Shown here: piece by piece, positions 60,531 through 64,000 of the stretch
Numbering within the stretch: the first letter of the stretch is position 1
Layout: the number at the start of each line of letters is the position of its first letter
NCBI RefSeq assembly: GCF_025698545.1
Contig: NC_068571.1
Span: forward strand, 42,131,733 to 42,195,732
From: Gossypium raimondii
Taxonomy: Eukaryota > Streptophyta > Magnoliopsida > Malvales > Malvaceae
DNA length: 64,000 bases
Direction: 5' to 3'
Notes under the pieces: generated by a model
What the model saw: the letters and a program-made list of their open reading frames with translations, nothing else
Told to the model about the DNA's origin: nothing
Database searches by the model: none
Position numbers and translations under genes: made by a program

Positions 60531-61257
60531 TTAAAGTATGTGATTAAGTGTACAGTTATATGATTTTGGTTATCTTTAATGAATATGTACATATTCGGTC
60601 TATGCATTTGTAAAATATACATACATGCTTTTGATTTATGCAGTCGATAAATGTATACGTATAAATATTCGGTATATGTATTTGATAAGTATCTACATAT
60701 GCATTTGAAATGTATACACCTCTATTTATAATTATTTGATGAAGAAGGATGCATTCGGTCACATGTATTAGATTTGTATTTGGTTATAAGTTTATTATGA
60801 GTATACATACAGTTGGATATGATATGTGTATAACATACATATATGCTCGGTTATATTCATTTGGTTGTAATGTTGTTTGGTATAAATATATATATTCAAT
60901 TGAATGCATTTGAAAGGTACATATATTTGACTATAAATAAAATGGTCTCGAGTACGATAAATGTATAAATTTTAATTATGGCATGTACAAGCTAGATAAA
61001 TGTTTTGGAAAGTCGTACTTTGATATATTGTATATGAAATTAATAGCCATACGAAAATGGCTTATATTCTTATGCTTTAACTGGATTGTAATTTTAAAGA
61101 GAAGTTTAAAATTTTGCATGTTTAATATTAGACCTAGCAATTTATATGTAACCGTTAAAATTATTGAACTATATTGAATGTCTGTTCTAAGTTCTGTTTT
61201 GATTAGTATTGCCTCTTAACCCTAATTCGATGACGCATACGGGTTAGGGGTGTTACA

Positions 61258-61547
61258 ATTCATCTCTCCTCTTGTATTATTTGAATTCAACATAATGAAT
61301 TTTGATTTTTTTCCGAAAATATTTCTATGTAAAATTTGTATGTATTTATTTTCTTCCTCTTTTTATGATTCATTGTCATTATTGACATTCTATTTTTCAC
61401 ATCTTGGATGTAATGTTTACCAAATTGCGACCAGTATGCTTGTAATCCCAATATACCATAATTTTGAATTACGTACATCTACATGTGGTAGGGGTCGACT
61501 GGATACATATTATGCTTATAATCTCCACATGGTTAATTGTTGTATAT
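61258..61547. other. Short unassigned spacer
   Basis: Sequence between the outer LTR and the copia relic. No feature recognised. Confidence 0.3.
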
Positions 61548-62122
61548 TGTTGGTGCACTAACAGAAATAACAGACTCGGCAAGTGTCTTGTGCAACAAGG
61601 CTCGATGCTTGCTGAGCAAACAAATGAATTCGAGCAAAAGAAAAAAAAAGAAAAAGCTAGAAAAATGGAGAGTATTTGATGAAAAAAACTTGATTCATTC
61701 ATAGAATTAACAGTGGCAAAATGCCAATACATAAATCAAGCTCTAAGCTTGTCAAAAACAGTAAACATTCACCTAATGGTTACCTAACACCACTAAACAT
61801 TGAAACTTGAAGTAATTAACTTGTGCATACAAGCAAAGCTGAAGTAACAGCTCATATGATAGCAAATTACATCAATCATCTACCTAACATAGTTCTAAAT
61901 GAACTAAATTACATTTCATTGACTAGAAATTACAAAATGAGCAAAATAAGCTTGCATCAGTAGCTCCTGCATGGCTTGGTCTTCATGGCCTGCCTGCTGT
62001 CGAGTGTTTGCTTCATACTGACCAACTTCATCACTCCTCCTTGGTTAGTATGGTGCAAACACCTAATTTTCCTCTCAAATGCTCGAACCTTATGACATTA
62101 AGACCTTTAGTTAGAATGTCAG
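61548..62122 (-). mobile_element. Ty1/copia 3' end, antisense: pol C terminus plus LTR
   Basis: On the minus strand 62122-62040 reads DILTKGLNVIRFEHLRGKLGV, the known C-terminal motif of copia RNase H, ending at stop codons. The rest would be the LTR, ending CACCAACA near 61548. The pol part is cut at 62122 by the next LTR. The ggaggag before the presumed LTR start may be the purine tract. Confidence 0.7.
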
Positions 62123-64000
62123 TGTAACAGCCCAATTTTCAGTAGTGTCAGAACAATGATTTGAGATCACTAAATTCGATGAAAAAGTTAGAAATATTTT
62201 TGAATCAGTGAATTTTGTGATTTAAAAGAAATTATTAGGTAAATTGGGTCAAAAACGAGGTATCGAGACCTCGATATCATAAACTGAGCCGTAAATATTT
62301 TTATAAATATTTACAGAGTGTCAATAGGATAATATTAAAGTTTCGTTAAGAAATTTTAACGTTTCGATAGTTAATTATGAAAAAGGATTAAATTGCAATA
62401 GGGATAAAAGTTTAATTATAGATTAAAGAAAAGTTAAAAGGACCAAATAGGCAATTATGCCTTTTTCCAAAGTTGAGGCGGCATAAGTATAAAAATCTGA
62501 GATTTTTATGTGTTAAAAAATATTATTATATTATAGTAATGATTATGTTTTTATATTATATTATATTATATATATACATAAAACAAAAGAAAGAATAGAA
62601 AAAGAAAGAAAAGAAACAGAATAGAAAAGACGAAACAGAGAAAGAAACAGAGAGCAAAACGGGCAGAGAAGGAAGGAAAGAAAGAAAGAAAGAAAGAAAA
62701 AGAAAAAGGGAAATTTAAGGTTTTAAGGTTCCAAGCTCAATTGGTAAGTCAAATTAAGTCTTTTTCTTATAATTTTTGAGTTTTTGGAATCCTAGAGATA
62801 AATACTACTTGATTTATGTTGATATTTTGAAAGTTAGTAGATTGTTAGACATGAGTTATGTTGAATTAATTGATGAACTAGAGGTTAAAATGATTGAATT
62901 TTAAGTTAGAAGTTAGTAAAAGATTGATTTGTAAAATAAAATATAAGTTTTGAACTGATAGGGATTAAATTGAAAGATCCCGAAATTAGGGATTTATGGG
63001 GAAATTGAAGAATTAAACTGAGTTTATAGTAAGAATTAAGAGAGAATATAGAGTTAGAATGGAAAAATAAAATTAGTATTGATAAGGGATTAAATTAGAA
63101 TTTGGGTAAAGTTTAGGTATACGGGAAATGTTTTAATGAAATTGTGTATTAATGATTTTTAATTGTTTAATTACGTAGCTAATGTCGTGCACGAGTCATT
63201 GTCCGAGAAAGGAAAGGGGAAAGTGGACAAGAAGTGACTCGAGAGAAATTCCGGTTAGTATTACCATAATTCGAATTTAATTATTAATCGTTAAAATTTA
63301 AATTAATATACATGATAAGAAAATTGAGGTGAGTATCATGATTGAATCGAATGAAATATATATATATATATATATATATACGTATTGATATTGAATTTAT
63401 TGATAGTAATTGTTGAATTTTGAATAATATGTTTAGTAAATAAAAATAAGGAGAATATCGATATTTAATTGAATGAATTAAAAATATGAATTGAATAAAA
63501 GTGAATTAAATTATGAATAAGTGTGAATACGTGAATTGAGTATTGACTGAAAAGTGGTTTGATTCGAATCGAAGTATGATTTGTGAAATATGTATTGGTA
63601 CTGAACTGTACATTGATTTGAAAGTGGGAAGTGAATTTGAAATAGAAAAATGTATTGAATCAAATGGTGATTAAATTGGAATGATTTGAATTGAAAGTAT
63701 GAGAAAGTGATTGAATTGAAATGTGATTCGAAACCCTATTAACTAGTCGAAATTTGAGTCGGATATAGTTGGCATGCCATAGGATTGGAAGTGTTCAGGG
63801 ATACTTCGACCTTGAGTCGATGAGACACTGGGTGTCATACTGTTACTTCGGATAGATTCGATGAGGTACTGGGTACCAACTTACTTCGGCTTTGCCGATG
63901 AGACACTGGGTGTCAACTATTGCTTCGAACTATCCGATGAGGCACTGGGTGCCATTCTGGTGTGTTTGGTTGGATCCGTGTATCCGCCAAGGTCCGAGTC
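62123..64000 (+). mobile_element. Gypsy-type LTR, left part, running off the window
   Basis: Starts TGTAACAGCCCAATTTTCAG, a start I recall as very common in cotton gypsy LTRs. It includes a gaaa-rich tract (about 62660-62705), an (AT)n tract (63355-63380) and a minisatellite at 63800-63960. The right end is outside the window, so solo LTR and complete element cannot be told apart. Confidence 0.75.
63800..63960 (+). repeat. Minisatellite of about 39-42 bp units in the right-edge LTR
   Basis: Four units of the form cttcg...ccgatgaggcactgggtgcca with variable spacers. Same unit size as the array at 60240-60530 but unrelated sequence. Confidence 0.85.

Larger units (their letters stand above)
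55748..61257. mobile_element. LTR-type insertion (probable solo LTR) with ATTCA duplication
   Basis: Starts TGTAACAACCCG and ends GGGGTGTTACA, with attca directly on both sides (55743-55747 and 61258-61262), the 5 bp duplication typical of LTR retrotransposons. Without the nested element at 57062-59899 it is about 2.67 kb. No gag or pol domain, primer site or internal LTR pair is seen, so a large solo gypsy LTR is the simplest reading. Confidence 0.8.

Overview
The window is nuclear DNA from a dicot plant, most likely a cotton (Gossypium) or close Malvaceae relative. The evidence is intron-containing plant genes (psaL, a FRIGIDA-like gene, a group I formin, a glutamate receptor-like channel, a receptor-like protein), strongly AT-rich spacers, plastid DNA insertions, and LTR and MITE families that I recall from cotton sequence. 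The species call is recognition from memory and was not tested by a search. No bacterial-type system, CRISPR array, tRNA or rRNA gene was seen.

Layout. 1-65 is the last codons of an unidentified + strand gene, and a decayed copy of its end lies at 16919-17185. 850-6389 (-) is a five-exon glutamate receptor-like gene with an unusually short amino-terminal domain. 7737-15784 is a dead Athila-like Ty3/gypsy element. Its reverse transcriptase is split by a 1.75 kb plastid insertion (rpoC1-rpoC2, 10548-12299). 18076-18976 (-) is psaL (photosystem I). 20404-24840 (-) is a FRIGIDA-like 3 gene with a 542 bp MITE in an intron. 25786-28288 (-) is a UDP-glycosyltransferase (UGT74-type) pseudogene. 30845-34193 (-) is a group I formin resembling AtFH1.

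34260-43860 is a gene-poor stretch of MITEs, foldback elements, an rpl2 plastid fragment (35812-36085) and an RNase H relic. 44634-46890 (+) is a nine-exon GPN-loop GTPase 3 gene. 48171-55460 is a small receptor-like-protein (RLP) array: a relic, a 1.4 kb foldback element, one intact 1018-residue RLP, and a second relic. 55748-61257 is an LTR-type insertion flanked by a perfect ATTCA duplication, with a second solo LTR (57062-59899) nested in it. 61548-62122 is the end of a copia element in antisense, cut by a further gypsy LTR that runs off the window.

The genes do not form a pathway; they are ordinary unlinked plant housekeeping, photosynthesis, cytoskeleton and signalling genes. The distinctive content is layered insertion history: plastid DNA inside a retrotransposon, LTR inside LTR, LTR inside copia, and several structured MITE and foldback families. 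Exon boundaries given here come from GT/AG sites plus reading-phase agreement and recalled family sequence, not from transcripts. I found no convincing new biological system.
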